From Bacteroidia bacterium (GTDB lineage: Bacteria > Bacteroidota > Bacteroidia > Bacteroidales > Prolixibacteraceae), in assembly GCA_026391295.1 (NCBI GenBank), contig JAPLDS010000052.1:1-64000 (forward strand): DNA of 64,000 bases, given 5' to 3'. This document shows, one piece after another, positions 26,604 to 35,536 of this stretch. A model generated the notes under the pieces. It made no database searches. It had not been told where the DNA came from and worked only from the letters and a program-made list of their open reading frames with translations. Within the stretch, counting starts at the first letter, position 1. Every line of letters begins with the position of its first letter. Made by a program: the position numbers and the translations under genes.

Positions 26604-28388
26604 ATGAAATTACAGGCTGGCGGCAGGAAAATCTTAAAATATTTAGTAATCATACTATTTGTATTATCATTGTTCTACTATTTCCTTTTCGCTTTCCCAT
26701 TTCGTGGAGCACCATTTAATGCTCAGCGTCATGGAAATCCTCCCTTAACTCCTCCTTGGGCACTCGAATGTTGGTTGTGGGAAGATGATGAGAATACCTC
26801 GGCTCGTGTCGACACCTTGCTGCAAGGGTATGCAAAGTATGACGTTCCGGTGCGCACAGTAATCCTGGATAGTCCTTGGAGTTTGCGTTACAACGATTTC
26901 GAAATTGATACCCTATTATATCCGAAACCGAAAGAGTGGTTTAAGAAAATGCAGGATAACGGTTATCGCGTGGTGATGTGGATGACCACGATGGTGAATA
27001 GCGAAAGTCCGGATACCCGAGTAAAACATTCCGAACCTTGGTATTCAGAAGCCAAAGCCAAGGGGTATTTAGCCGCCGATGGCGATCAAATTAAATGGTG
27101 GAAAGGAAAGGGTGGTTTTATTGATTATACCAATCCAGAAGCGGTAAAATGGTGGAGAGGACTGCAGAAAACAGTCTACGATTATGGTATTGATGGATGG
27201 AAACTCGATGGTACTGCCACCTTATTCTCAACACGAATTGGCTCTTTCCCGCTGTTTTATAAGATGACCCATGACGGCCTTATGACGGCACGTACCTATA
27301 TGGATCACTACTACCGTGACGAATATAACTATGGCCTTTCACAGAATCCTGAGTTTGCAACCATGTCACGTGCCATCGATAATTGGTACCATCCCGAAGG
27401 ATTTGCTCCAATAGACGCTTCTCCAGTCAACTGGGTGGGTGATCAGAAACATACGTGGCAGTCGACTGGGGTGATTACGGAAGAAGATAAGAAGAACAAG
27501 GATATTGCGATGGATGGTATTGACGGCATAGAACAAGCCATGCAAAATATTCTGGCGAGTGCGAAGCTTGGTTACAACATCATTGGATCTGATGTGGCTG
27601 GTTTCTCAGGTGCCATTATTCCGCCTCGTTTGTATATGCGTTGGACTCAGTTCTCAACTTTTTGTGGATTATTTCTAAATGGCGGTCATGGCGAGAGGGC
27701 TTTATGGAAGCGAACTCCTCAAGAGCTTGAAGTGATTCGGAAATTCTCGTGGTTACACACTGAGCTGGTTCCTTATATGTATTCGTATGTTGTGAAAGCG
27801 CACAATGGTGGCAAACGACTTCAGACTCCAATAGAAGGAAAATATCAGTATATGTTCGGAGATAATTTACTTATTGCACCAATCTATAAGGATGAACTAA
27901 AAAATAAGGTGACTCTGCCTGCTGGCAAATGGCGTTATTTCTTCAACGACAAAGAGGTTCTTGAGGGACCAAAAACTTTTGAACGCGACTTTCCTCTGGA
28001 TGAATATCCGGTCTATGTTCGTGAAGGTTCAATTACACCGATGAACATTTCACGCGATTATACCCAAATTGGAGATAAAAGTTCAGCAGGCTTTTTGACT
28101 TATTTGATTTATCCATTCGACAAGAGTGAATTTACAGTTTCTCATCCAGATAAGAGTGGAAACACCACTGTGCAGGTTGAAAGTACCTCCGCTGCTATCC
28201 AAGTTTCTCTTAGTGGTCAACATAAAGCCCATATATTAGCTATACACCTCGACCGGAAGCCTTCGAGCGTGAAGCTTGATGATGCTCTTTTGGTTGACTC
28301 GTTGAATTATTCTTTTGATGAAAAGAGGCAGCGGTTAAATATTAAGACTGAAACTTACCAGTCGGGAAAGTATGTTATTGTGAAGTGA
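26604..28388 (+). CDS. GH31-family glycoside hydrolase, membrane-anchored
   Basis: 594 residues with one N-terminal hydrophobic segment (about 10-30), so either a signal anchor or a signal peptide. The GH31 barrel spans about 45-420: WALECWLWEDDE, GYRVVMWMTTMVN, GIDGWKLDG (nucleophile Asp202), WVGDQKHTW (acid/base Asp280) and IIGSDVAGFSG. A beta domain follows. GH31 contains alpha-glucosidases, alpha-xylosidases and related enzymes. The N-terminal beta domain of classical GH31 is mostly missing, so this is a compact member. It stands alone, between a GCAAAGG-type repeat and the NicO-like gene. Confidence 0.88.
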   Translation: MKLQAGGRKILKYLVIILFVLSLFYYFLFAFPFRGAPFNAQRHGNPPLTPPWALECWLWEDDENTSARVDTLLQGYAKYDVPVRTVILDSPWSLRYNDFEIDTLLYPKPKEWFKKMQDNGYRVVMWMTTMVNSESPDTRVKHSEPWYSEAKAKGYLAADGDQIKWWKGKGGFIDYTNPEAVKWWRGLQKTVYDYGIDGWKLDGTATLFSTRIGSFPLFYKMTHDGLMTARTYMDHYYRDEYNYGLSQNPEFATMSRAIDNWYHPEGFAPIDASPVNWVGDQKHTWQSTGVITEEDKKNKDIAMDGIDGIEQAMQNILASAKLGYNIIGSDVAGFSGAIIPPRLYMRWTQFSTFCGLFLNGGHGERALWKRTPQELEVIRKFSWLHTELVPYMYSYVVKAHNGGKRLQTPIEGKYQYMFGDNLLIAPIYKDELKNKVTLPAGKWRYFFNDKEVLEGPKTFERDFPLDEYPVYVREGSITPMNISRDYTQIGDKSSAGFLTYLIYPFDKSEFTVSHPDKSGNTTVQVESTSAAIQVSLSGQHKAHILAIHLDRKPSSVKLDDALLVDSLNYSFDEKRQRLNIKTETYQSGKYVIVK

Positions 28389-28467
28389 TCTGAGTGTGCC
28401 AATTGCTAGATTGCAGAAATGTTCTTTGTTCTAGCCAATTTAAAGTTGTAATTTGCCGCTCAATTTA

Positions 28468-28486
28468 GTGCACTTTTGGAGTGCAC
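28468..28486 (+). promoter_or_regulatory. Inverted repeat overlapping the NicO-like start codon
   Basis: GTGCACTTTTGGAGTGCAC is a perfect 7-bp inverted repeat with a 5-base loop. It overlaps the GTG start at 28481 and includes the only GGAG near it. It could fold in mRNA over the start region or be an operator for a dimeric repressor. Both readings are inference. Confidence 0.4.
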
Positions 28487-29233
28487 ATAAATATAAATTT
28501 TAGTGAAGTGCTAACTGTATTAACTGGATTTCTTGCGAGTGTTGCGCATGTCGCTACAGGTCCTGATCATCTTGCTGCTGTTACCCCCCTAGCGATTGAT
28601 AGTCGAAAGAAATCATGGGCCATCGGTTTTTCATGGGGCTTCGGTCATACCGTTGGAATGTTGCTAATTGGCGGTCTGTTTTTAGTCTTTAAGGAGTTTT
28701 TACCTGTCGAGAGCATATCTAAATATAGCGAAACAATCATTGGGATTCTTTTGATTGGCGTTGGGATTTGGGCACTAAAAAGAGGGTATTCAAAGCATTC
28801 GCATGGCGATCGTCCTCATGCTCATTTTCATACAACTCCAAATTTGTATGCTCATGTTCATTCTCATTCACATGCCACTCCTCTGCTTGAAAACGAACTA
28901 AATGAGCACGGTCATTCGCATGCCGTAAACATGAATCAGAATGTACTCTCTGCATTTTTTATTGGGACGGTTCATGGCTTAGCTGGATTTAGTCATTTGT
29001 TTGCTTTGCTTCCATCGTTAGCCTTCCCTAGTTTTTGGTCGTCTGTTGTTTATATTGTCGCATTTGCTGTCGGGACTATTTTTACGATGATGACGTTTGC
29101 TTTCTCATTAGGTCTTTTAGCTCATCGTGCTGAAGCAGGGGGCAAAGAGTTGTTTTTGAAACGGTTTTCTTTGACTGGGGCTATTTTAGCGATAGCAATT
29201 GGAATCTTGTGGATCATTCATCCCATAGGATAA
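28481..29233 (+). CDS. NicO/UreH-like nickel-cobalt transport family membrane protein
   Basis: 250 residues from a GTG; a TAG lies in frame at 28466, so no longer start exists, and a second GTG at 28508 is possible. There are six hydrophobic segments. The first has HVATGPDHLAAVTPLAID, the family's metal-transport motif (H-x4-DH type), and a later one has GTVHGLAGFSHLFALLP. A cytosolic His-rich loop (residues ~105-150, HSHGDRPHAHFH, HVHSHSHA, HGHSHA) would bind nickel, cobalt or another divalent metal. No urease or hydrogenase genes are near, so the metal user is elsewhere. The function is family-based. Confidence 0.8.
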   Translation: MHININFSEVLTVLTGFLASVAHVATGPDHLAAVTPLAIDSRKKSWAIGFSWGFGHTVGMLLIGGLFLVFKEFLPVESISKYSETIIGILLIGVGIWALKRGYSKHSHGDRPHAHFHTTPNLYAHVHSHSHATPLLENELNEHGHSHAVNMNQNVLSAFFIGTVHGLAGFSHLFALLPSLAFPSFWSSVVYIVAFAVGTIFTMMTFAFSLGLLAHRAEAGGKELFLKRFSLTGAILAIAIGILWIIHPIG

Positions 29234-29246
29234 AAGCATTTTCTTT

Positions 29247-29577
29247 TTCACCACATTAGGCACATAGGCCACATAGAAAGCACATTAGAATCTATTGAGT
29301 CTACTGTGTTTCTTTTCCTATTGTGTTCTATTGTGTTTCTTTTTTCTTTTTCACCAAATTAGAAACCTATGTGTCCTATGTGCCTACTGTGTTTCTCTTT
29401 TTCACCACATAGGCACATAGTTCACATAGAAGAGCATATTAGAAACTATTGTGTCTATTGTCTTCTTTTCCTATTATGTTCTATTGTGTTTCTTTTTTCT
29501 TTTTCACCACATTAGGCACATAGTTCACAATGGACAAGCAAATTAGAACCCTATGTGTCATATTGTGTTTCTTTTTT
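29247..29577. repeat. CACATAG-type repeat array upstream of the GxxExxY gene, four units
   Basis: Units start at about 29247, 29350, 29401 and 29503. Units 1, 3 and 4 have the four-plus-four block layout or most of it. The second is a short ~50-bp unit and the fourth has a decayed right half. The array begins a few bases after the NicO stop and ends about 55 bp before the GxxExxY start. With the array at 30052-30288 it encloses that gene. Confidence 0.92.
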
Positions 29578-29632
29578 TCTATTTGATTCTTTTTTTTCAA
29601 TATCACCATAGATTATCGTAAATTGTTAAGTC

Positions 29633-30046
29633 ATGACACAGAAATATCTAAATGATTTAACCCATGTTATTCTAGGAGCAGCTATTGAGGTGCATAAAGA
29701 ATTGGGCCCTGGACTGCTTGAGAGTATTTATGAAAGATGCTTGGGGCATTTGTTAATCGAAGAAGGGATACTTGTCTCATCCCAACAACGAGTTCCGCTG
29801 ATTTTCAGAGGTCTTAAACTAGATTGCGATCTGCGTTTTGATTTATTAGTCGATAACTTGATAATTGTTGAGGTAAAGGCAGTGGAGAGGTTAATGCCAA
29901 TTCATGAAGCCCAACTATTGACATACCTAAATCTTCTATCCAAACCCAAAGGAGTATTGATTAATTTTAATTGCACCAACATATTCAAGGAAGGACAAAA
30001 AACAATGGTGAATGAGCTTTATGCTTCTTTGCCTAGCGGATACTAA
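29633..30046 (+). CDS. GxxExxY protein, PD-(D/E)XK nuclease-like fold
   Basis: 137 residues, full length for the family (about 125-140). The defining motif is GLLESIY (27-33), preceded by VILGAAIEVHKELGPG. The PD-(D/E)XK core is visible as Asp70 (RFDLLVDN), Glu80 and Lys82 (IVEVKAVE), followed by QLLTYL (Gln94, Tyr98) as in RecB-like nucleases. There is no signal peptide, so it is cytoplasmic. The biological role of the family is unproven. The gene lies inside the CACATAG repeat array, with repeat units ending ~55 bp before it and resuming 6 bp after its stop, and it shares no operon with its neighbours. The nuclease fold plus dyad repeats suggests a repeat-associated role (inference). Confidence 0.9.
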   Translation: MTQKYLNDLTHVILGAAIEVHKELGPGLLESIYERCLGHLLIEEGILVSSQQRVPLIFRGLKLDCDLRFDLLVDNLIIVEVKAVERLMPIHEAQLLTYLNLLSKPKGVLINFNCTNIFKEGQKTMVNELYASLPSGY

Positions 30047-30051
30047 CTTTT

Positions 30052-30288
30052 ACCTATGTGTCCTATTGTGTCTATTGTGTTTCTTTTCCTATTGTGTCCT
30101 ACTGTGTTTCTTTTTTTTCACCACATAGGCACATAGGCCACATAGAAAGCACATTAGAAACCTATTGTGTCTATTGTGTTTCTTTTCCTATTGTGTTCTA
30201 TTGTGTTTCTTTTTTTTCACCACATAGGCACATAGTTCACATTAGAAAGCACATTAGAATCTATTGTGTCTACTGTGTTTTCTTTTCC
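30052..30288. repeat. CACATAG-type repeat array downstream of the GxxExxY gene
   Basis: It starts with a right half-unit (30052-30116), then a complete unit from 30117 and another from 30216 to about 30288. It begins 6 bp after the GxxExxY stop. The right half-unit here and the decayed right half at 29540-29577 are what would be expected if the gene sat within one original array. A translated reading gives low-complexity HIGHI/YCVYCV strings only, which are not a real protein. Confidence 0.92.
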
Positions 30289-30345
30289 TTCTCACTTATT
30301 TAATTATTTTTGAGACTGATTAACAACTAACTAAACATTTTAAGG

Positions 30346-31608
30346 ATGAAAAAACAATGGATTAGTATTCTAATTGTCGGAATGTCGTTTGCTACTGCGT
30401 GGGCTATTCGCGGACAATTTGGACATGAGCCTGGAGCTTCTTGGGCTGCTGGTATTGGAGCCTTGGCATTAGTTTTAGTGTCGCAACGGAAAGATTGGTT
30501 TGCCAAAATCTTACCTGTCGCGTTAGCTTCGATGGTTGGCTGGGGCGGCTGTGGAATGATAAGCTACGGAATAGTTGTTGGCTATGGTCGAAATGTCGAC
30601 TTTGTAAATGCCGCTTATGGCTTAGTTATGCTATTTGTAATTGGAGGACTCTTTGGACTCCTTGGGGGTGGCCTTGTAGGACTAACCTTGGACTCCTCAA
30701 AGAAAAAGCCTGTGTACTGGAATAGCTTAATGGCTGAGATGGTTGCAGGTGGTATTGTAGGATATTATTTATTGATCCAAGCTTTTGGCTTTCTTATGAC
30801 TCCGCCTCGCTCCGAAGCCTGGGCCGTTTGCTTAGGTGCTGGACTGGCCATGATCTGGTATATGGTGCGCAACGAACACAAAGCACCACTTCGTGTCGCG
30901 TATTTTGCTGCAATGGGAGCAGGGTTTGGCTTTGGCTTTGGAAATGTACTCCAGATATTGGGAGATATTCTAGCCATTCAATTTAATATGTGGAACGTCA
31001 TGGAATATAGTATCGGCTTCTTTGGTGGCTCAGGTATGGCATATGGTGTATTTAGTTCTGTGTGGCCAGAAGAAACGACTGCGCCTCAGAAATGGCAAAA
31101 TAAATTCGCCTATTTTGTGGTGTTTCTCTTAATCCCATACTTGGTCTTCTCTAATTCTAATTTGATCCAGGTATTTTTTATTACCCCTAATGCCGAAAGT
31201 CTTCCAGCAGCTTCCTTGGTTGGAAGCTCGATAGCTGTTCTTATTCTTTTTGCTTTAGCACTCTTGGGATGGACTAAAACCATTCAGTCAAATGGTGAAA
31301 TTAGTAGAAGCTTAATCTTACAATTGTTTTTAGGTTATTGGGCGACCTATATTTTCCTTAGCTATGGTCTTACAGGTGGCTTTAGAGGTAATTTTATGCT
31401 CAATCATCACCTATATGTGCTAAATTTTATCGTTGTTATACTGTTATTGCGCCAAAATAGTCCATCTTTCTTTGAAATCCCTACCGCAAATGTTGACTCG
31501 AAAAATTGGCTGAAGTATACCCTATGTATAGTAGCCGTATTGGTGCTGCTTGCTTTTGTTTTGATCCACTTGCATGGTGACATAGGTGGTAAAAACGCTA
31601 GATTCTAG
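30346..31608 (+). CDS. Unrecognised polytopic membrane protein
   Basis: 420 residues with ten or more hydrophobic segments, among them glycine-rich ones (GLFGLLGGGLVGLTL, GAGFGFGFGNVLQILGD). The first segment carries AIRGQFGHEPGASWA, a striking charged motif at the membrane face. I do not recognise the family; a transporter is the simplest reading, but no substrate can be named. It starts 58 bp after the repeat array and is followed by a hairpin terminator, so it is probably transcribed alone. The second SusCD locus begins about 520 bp downstream. Confidence 0.75.
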   Translation: MKKQWISILIVGMSFATAWAIRGQFGHEPGASWAAGIGALALVLVSQRKDWFAKILPVALASMVGWGGCGMISYGIVVGYGRNVDFVNAAYGLVMLFVIGGLFGLLGGGLVGLTLDSSKKKPVYWNSLMAEMVAGGIVGYYLLIQAFGFLMTPPRSEAWAVCLGAGLAMIWYMVRNEHKAPLRVAYFAAMGAGFGFGFGNVLQILGDILAIQFNMWNVMEYSIGFFGGSGMAYGVFSSVWPEETTAPQKWQNKFAYFVVFLLIPYLVFSNSNLIQVFFITPNAESLPAASLVGSSIAVLILFALALLGWTKTIQSNGEISRSLILQLFLGYWATYIFLSYGLTGGFRGNFMLNHHLYVLNFIVVILLLRQNSPSFFEIPTANVDSKNWLKYTLCIVAVLVLLAFVLIHLHGDIGGKNARF

Positions 31609-31644
31609 GTATTTAAAGCTTTGTTGCTTGTTTTATATTCTTTA

Positions 31645-31692
31645 AAGGATCTCTTTGAAATTTAGTGTTCAGAGAGATCCTTCCTATTCGTT
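31645..31692 (+). terminator. Hairpin terminator after the membrane-protein gene
   Basis: AAGGATCTCT (31645-31654) pairs perfectly with AGAGATCCTT (31673-31682) across an 18-base loop, followed by a T-rich stretch. It lies 37 bp after the stop at 31608. Confidence 0.6.
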
Positions 31693-32130
31693 TTATTTTG
31701 TGCTTCCTTCTGGTTTGTGATCCAGATGGCAATTCTTTTTTTATCGTCTTTAGCTGCCTTCTTAGCTCTTCAATAGCTCCTGTTTATCATAGTATTTTCG
31801 CACTATCTCCTATTTTTAAACATTTTAAAGGGTTAAATTTAAAGCAAGTATGTTAATATTCTATGTTTATCTGTTAAAATAGCGTAAGTGAATCTTGGGC
31901 GAATCGCTTAATTTTGATTCCAATTATTTATTTTAGTTAAAAATATAGCTCAAAACATTAACGAATGTTAATTTATGCCTATATTTGCTCACTGATTAAA
32001 TAAGTTTATAGTCTAGAAACGTTTTATTTGGCGCAACTATTGAACTGCTTAAACTAAGGAATACAGTCAATTAGAGTTGTTTTAAGGGCTATAAATAAAA
32101 TTTTATTATTAATAAATTAATTAATTAACT
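31693..32130 (+). promoter_or_regulatory. Upstream region of the second susC, possible operator and -7 element
   Basis: A gene-free A+T-rich stretch. ATTAACGAATGTTAAT (31957-31972) is an inverted repeat (ATTAAC/GTTAAT). It lies just before TATATTTG (31980-31987), which fits the Bacteroidota -7 consensus TAnnTTTG. A clear -33 TTG is not visible. If correct, the susC mRNA has a ~140-nt leader. A conceptual ORF at 31665-31856 has no coding signal. Low confidence. Confidence 0.3.
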
Positions 32131-35100
32131 ATGAAAAGAAAAATCTTTCAAATGCTCCTACTCGGGATGTGTGTTCTTTTTACGAGCAACACATTTGCCC
32201 AAGTTAAGGTGAGCGGTGTTGTTAAGGGAACCTCGGGAGAAGTACTTCCAGGGGCGACTATCGTTGTCAAAGGAACAACGAATGGTGTAGTTACCGATTT
32301 CGATGGTAAATACAACATCTCAGTTCCAAGTGCACAGTCTACTTTGGTAGTTTCATTCGTTGGAATGGAAAGCCAGTCTGTAGCTGTTAATGGCAAATCT
32401 TCTGTTAATGTTACTTTAGCTTCATCTTCAGTTGCTGTTGATGAGGTAGTTGTAACAGCTTTGGGTATTACAAGACAGCAAAAATCTCTGGGTTATGCTG
32501 TTGCGGAAGTCAAAGGTGAAGAGATGCAGAGATCAGCAAATGCGAATGCTTTGAACTCATTAGCCGGTAAGGTTACTGGTGTTCAGATCAGTTCTACAGG
32601 TGCTGCTGGTTCTTCTGTAAACGTTGTTATTCGTGGTGCTTCGTCACTTACTTCTGACAACCAACCTCTTTATGTTGTTGATGGTATCCCAATGAACAAC
32701 TCATTAAGTAACATGTCTGCTCTTGGATCAGGTAACACGGTCGATTTCGGTAGTGCTATTTCTGATGTGAACGCGGATGATATCGAATCTGTTTCTATTC
32801 TTAAGGGACCTAGTGCTGCGGCTCTTTATGGTTCACGTGCAGGTAACGGAGTTGTCTTGATTACTACTAAATCAGGTAAAGGTGGTCGTAAAGGTCTTGG
32901 AGTTACTGTAACTTCAAATACTGAGATCGAAAGCCCTTACAAATACCTTGATTATTTAAATAACGGTTGGGGTTACGGACCACGTCCATACTCTCAAGAT
33001 ATGCGTCCAAACAATGGCAGACCTTATATGGATATCAATCCAACACAAGCTGCTTGGAATGGTCCTGCGTTAGATGGAAAGACTTTGGCTTACCAATGGC
33101 CTTATCCAACTGATCAAGGAGGTAACTATATTGCTACTCCTATGATTAACCATCCAAACAATGTTAAAAACTTCTTCCAGACAGGTTTTACGTCTACCAA
33201 TAACATTGAAATCGCGGATGCTAATGAAAAAGCAAATTATAGAGTATCGTTCAACGATATGGAGAATAAAGGTTTGATCCCTAACTCTGATTTGCATCGT
33301 AAAACAATCTCTTTCAACACTTCTGTTAAGTTAAATTCAAAACTTAGCGTTAGCGCAGTTCTTAACTATGCTCGTTCAAATGCGAAGAATCGTCCAGCGA
33401 TTGGCAATGGTACTAACCCAATGCAATCGATTTACGAATTAAACAATGAAATCGATGGTAATGACTTAAAGAACTATTGGAAACCAGGTATGACTGGAAT
33501 TCAACAAAACAGTCCTTATGCTCTTGGAAGTAGCTCTGCAAGTAGTGGTGTTAACAACCCTTACTTTGTGGCGAATGAAGTAAACAACGGATTCACTAGA
33601 GATCGTGTTTATGGTGATGCTAGACTTGATTATAAGATCACTTCAAATTTAAGCTTCTTTGCTCGTTACTCAATTGATACTTACAGTGAGTTTAGAGATG
33701 GTAAGATTGCGAAGAGTTATACTGGTGCTCGTAATGGTTACTATGGTCTAGTAAACTCAAGATTGACTGAGAACAACTCAGACTTCTTGTTTACTTACGA
33801 GAAAAAAATCTCTGACTTTAGTCTTACTGCTTCTGCAGGGGGAAATGCACGTTACTACACTGGTCTTTCTAACAGTATGCAGTCATCTGGTGCTGGTTTG
33901 ATTGTTCCTGGAATTTTTGCAATTACTAATATGTTGCAATCAAGTTTACAAGTTAGCTCAGGTTCATCACAGAAAGCTGTTTATTCTCTTTATGCACTAG
34001 GTTCATTAGGATATAAAGATTTAGCTTACCTTGATGTGACTGCACGTAACGACTGGTCAAGTACACTTCCAGCAGCCAACCGTTCATATTTCTACCCATC
34101 AGCTTCTTTAAGTTTATTGGTAAATAAAATGGTAGACTTAGGTTCTAATGTTTCTTTGGCTAAACTACGTGGTGGTATTGCACAAGTAGGTAATGATACA
34201 TCTCCTTATCAGCTTCTTGCTGGTCTAGGTGCAGGTTCATGGAATGGTTTAACAACGTTCTCTGTACCTGGAAACTTATTGAATCCAACACTTAAACCTG
34301 AGATCAAGACTTCGAAAGAGATTGGGTTTAACTTAAACTTATACGATAGCCGTTTACGTTTAGAAGGAACTTATTATACTGCTGACAACAAAAATCAGAT
34401 CTTGAATAATACACTTTCTCCTTCTTCTTCTTATGGATCACAAAAATTCAATGCAGGATTGGTAACTAGTGAAGGTATGGAGTTTGCCCTTGGTGGAACA
34501 CCTATCAAAACGAAAGACCTTACTTGGGATGTTAACATGAACTGGTCAACAAACTCGTTAACATTGAAATCTCTTGCTCCTGGTGTTACTCGTATCATTC
34601 TTTGGACAAATGCTAAAGGTGGTGCAATGTCTTGGGTTGGTGAGAAAATCGGAAATATCGTTGATGCTGAGTTAAAACGTGTAACTGACAAAACTTCTCC
34701 TTATTATGGCTGGCCACTTTTGGATAGCGACGGTTATGAGCAAATTAAAGGTGTAAACGAGGTTAATGGGAAACGTAATTCTCCAATCATTGGTAACTTC
34801 TTCCCTGACTATATGATGGGCTTCCAAACTTCGGTTAAATACAAAAAATGGAGATTAAGTGCAAGTCTTGACTATCGTAAAGGTGGACAGTTTGTATCTC
34901 AGACGCTTCGTTACAACGAATCTGACTTACATGGTTCTCGTATCTTAGGTACATTCATCCACCCTCCAAAAGGTGCTGATGTAGCTACTTGGTTGAAAGC
35001 TCACGCTAGTCTATTCGGTCCTAACGGAACTGCCTTCCCAGTTGTCGGTGGTCCTACAGCTGATTACGGCGGTCAGCCATATTCAGATGGTGGAATTACA

Positions 35101-35517
35101 GCTAACGATGGTGTGTTCATGCCTGGTGTTAGCGGTAGTGTTGATGCTGCTGGAAAATTCACTTTGGGAGAAGAGTTCTTAAGTCAACCTGTAGATTACT
35201 ATGGTGACTATTATGGATGGGGTTTAACAAAAACTGCAACTTTCGATGCTGACTTTGTGAAACTAAGAGATCTTTCAATTTCTTACCAACTGCCAGGCCT
35301 AAAATCATTGGGTATTCAGAATGCAACAATTTCGATCTATACCAGCAATGTTATCGTTTGGACTAAAGCAAAAATTGGTATCGATCCTGAGCAAGCATTT
35401 AACAACAGTCTTGGAAGTGCAAACGTTGGTGTTGGCCAGTTTGCTCAAGGTATTGAGCGTGATAACGTAACACCTTGGACCATTCCAGTTGGATTTAAAC
35501 TGAATGTAAGTTTCTGA
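32131..35517 (+). CDS. SusC/RagA-family TonB-dependent outer-membrane transporter (locus 2)
   Basis: 1128 residues with a signal peptide (about 1-23, ending TFAQ). It has the carboxypeptidase-regulatory-like domain (VSGVVKGTSGEVLPGATIVVKG, to ~105), TonB motif DEVVVTALG (about 109), the plug (NALNSLAGKVTGVQIS, YVVDGIPM, GSRAGNGVVLITTKSG) and a barrel ending in LNVSF. No STN domain. The whole layout parallels the SusC at 20514-23960, but the barrel has diverged (GSSSASSGVNNPYF, FIHPPKGADVATW), so substrates probably differ. Codon use is unusually rich in T-ending and abundant codons, suggesting high expression. SusD follows after 20 bp. Confidence 0.96.
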   Translation: MKRKIFQMLLLGMCVLFTSNTFAQVKVSGVVKGTSGEVLPGATIVVKGTTNGVVTDFDGKYNISVPSAQSTLVVSFVGMESQSVAVNGKSSVNVTLASSSVAVDEVVVTALGITRQQKSLGYAVAEVKGEEMQRSANANALNSLAGKVTGVQISSTGAAGSSVNVVIRGASSLTSDNQPLYVVDGIPMNNSLSNMSALGSGNTVDFGSAISDVNADDIESVSILKGPSAAALYGSRAGNGVVLITTKSGKGGRKGLGVTVTSNTEIESPYKYLDYLNNGWGYGPRPYSQDMRPNNGRPYMDINPTQAAWNGPALDGKTLAYQWPYPTDQGGNYIATPMINHPNNVKNFFQTGFTSTNNIEIADANEKANYRVSFNDMENKGLIPNSDLHRKTISFNTSVKLNSKLSVSAVLNYARSNAKNRPAIGNGTNPMQSIYELNNEIDGNDLKNYWKPGMTGIQQNSPYALGSSSASSGVNNPYFVANEVNNGFTRDRVYGDARLDYKITSNLSFFARYSIDTYSEFRDGKIAKSYTGARNGYYGLVNSRLTENNSDFLFTYEKKISDFSLTASAGGNARYYTGLSNSMQSSGAGLIVPGIFAITNMLQSSLQVSSGSSQKAVYSLYALGSLGYKDLAYLDVTARNDWSSTLPAANRSYFYPSASLSLLVNKMVDLGSNVSLAKLRGGIAQVGNDTSPYQLLAGLGAGSWNGLTTFSVPGNLLNPTLKPEIKTSKEIGFNLNLYDSRLRLEGTYYTADNKNQILNNTLSPSSSYGSQKFNAGLVTSEGMEFALGGTPIKTKDLTWDVNMNWSTNSLTLKSLAPGVTRIILWTNAKGGAMSWVGEKIGNIVDAELKRVTDKTSPYYGWPLLDSDGYEQIKGVNEVNGKRNSPIIGNFFPDYMMGFQTSVKYKKWRLSASLDYRKGGQFVSQTLRYNESDLHGSRILGTFIHPPKGADVATWLKAHASLFGPNGTAFPVVGGPTADYGGQPYSDGGITANDGVFMPGVSGSVDAAGKFTLGEEFLSQPVDYYGDYYGWGLTKTATFDADFVKLRDLSISYQLPGLKSLGIQNATISIYTSNVIVWTKAKIGIDPEQAFNNSLGSANVGVGQFAQGIERDNVTPWTIPVGFKLNVSF

Positions 35518-35536
35518 TCTTGAACTTTAAAAAAAT

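Noticed and set aside
30058-30303. 81-residue ORF with repeated SFPIVSYCVSFF strings
   Set aside because: Read-through of repeat units after the GxxExxY gene; the repeats in the peptide mirror the DNA repeats.
31665-31856. 63-residue ORF between the membrane-protein and susC genes
   Set aside because: It begins inside the terminator hairpin, is hydrophobic by base composition, and has no ribosome-binding or conservation signal.
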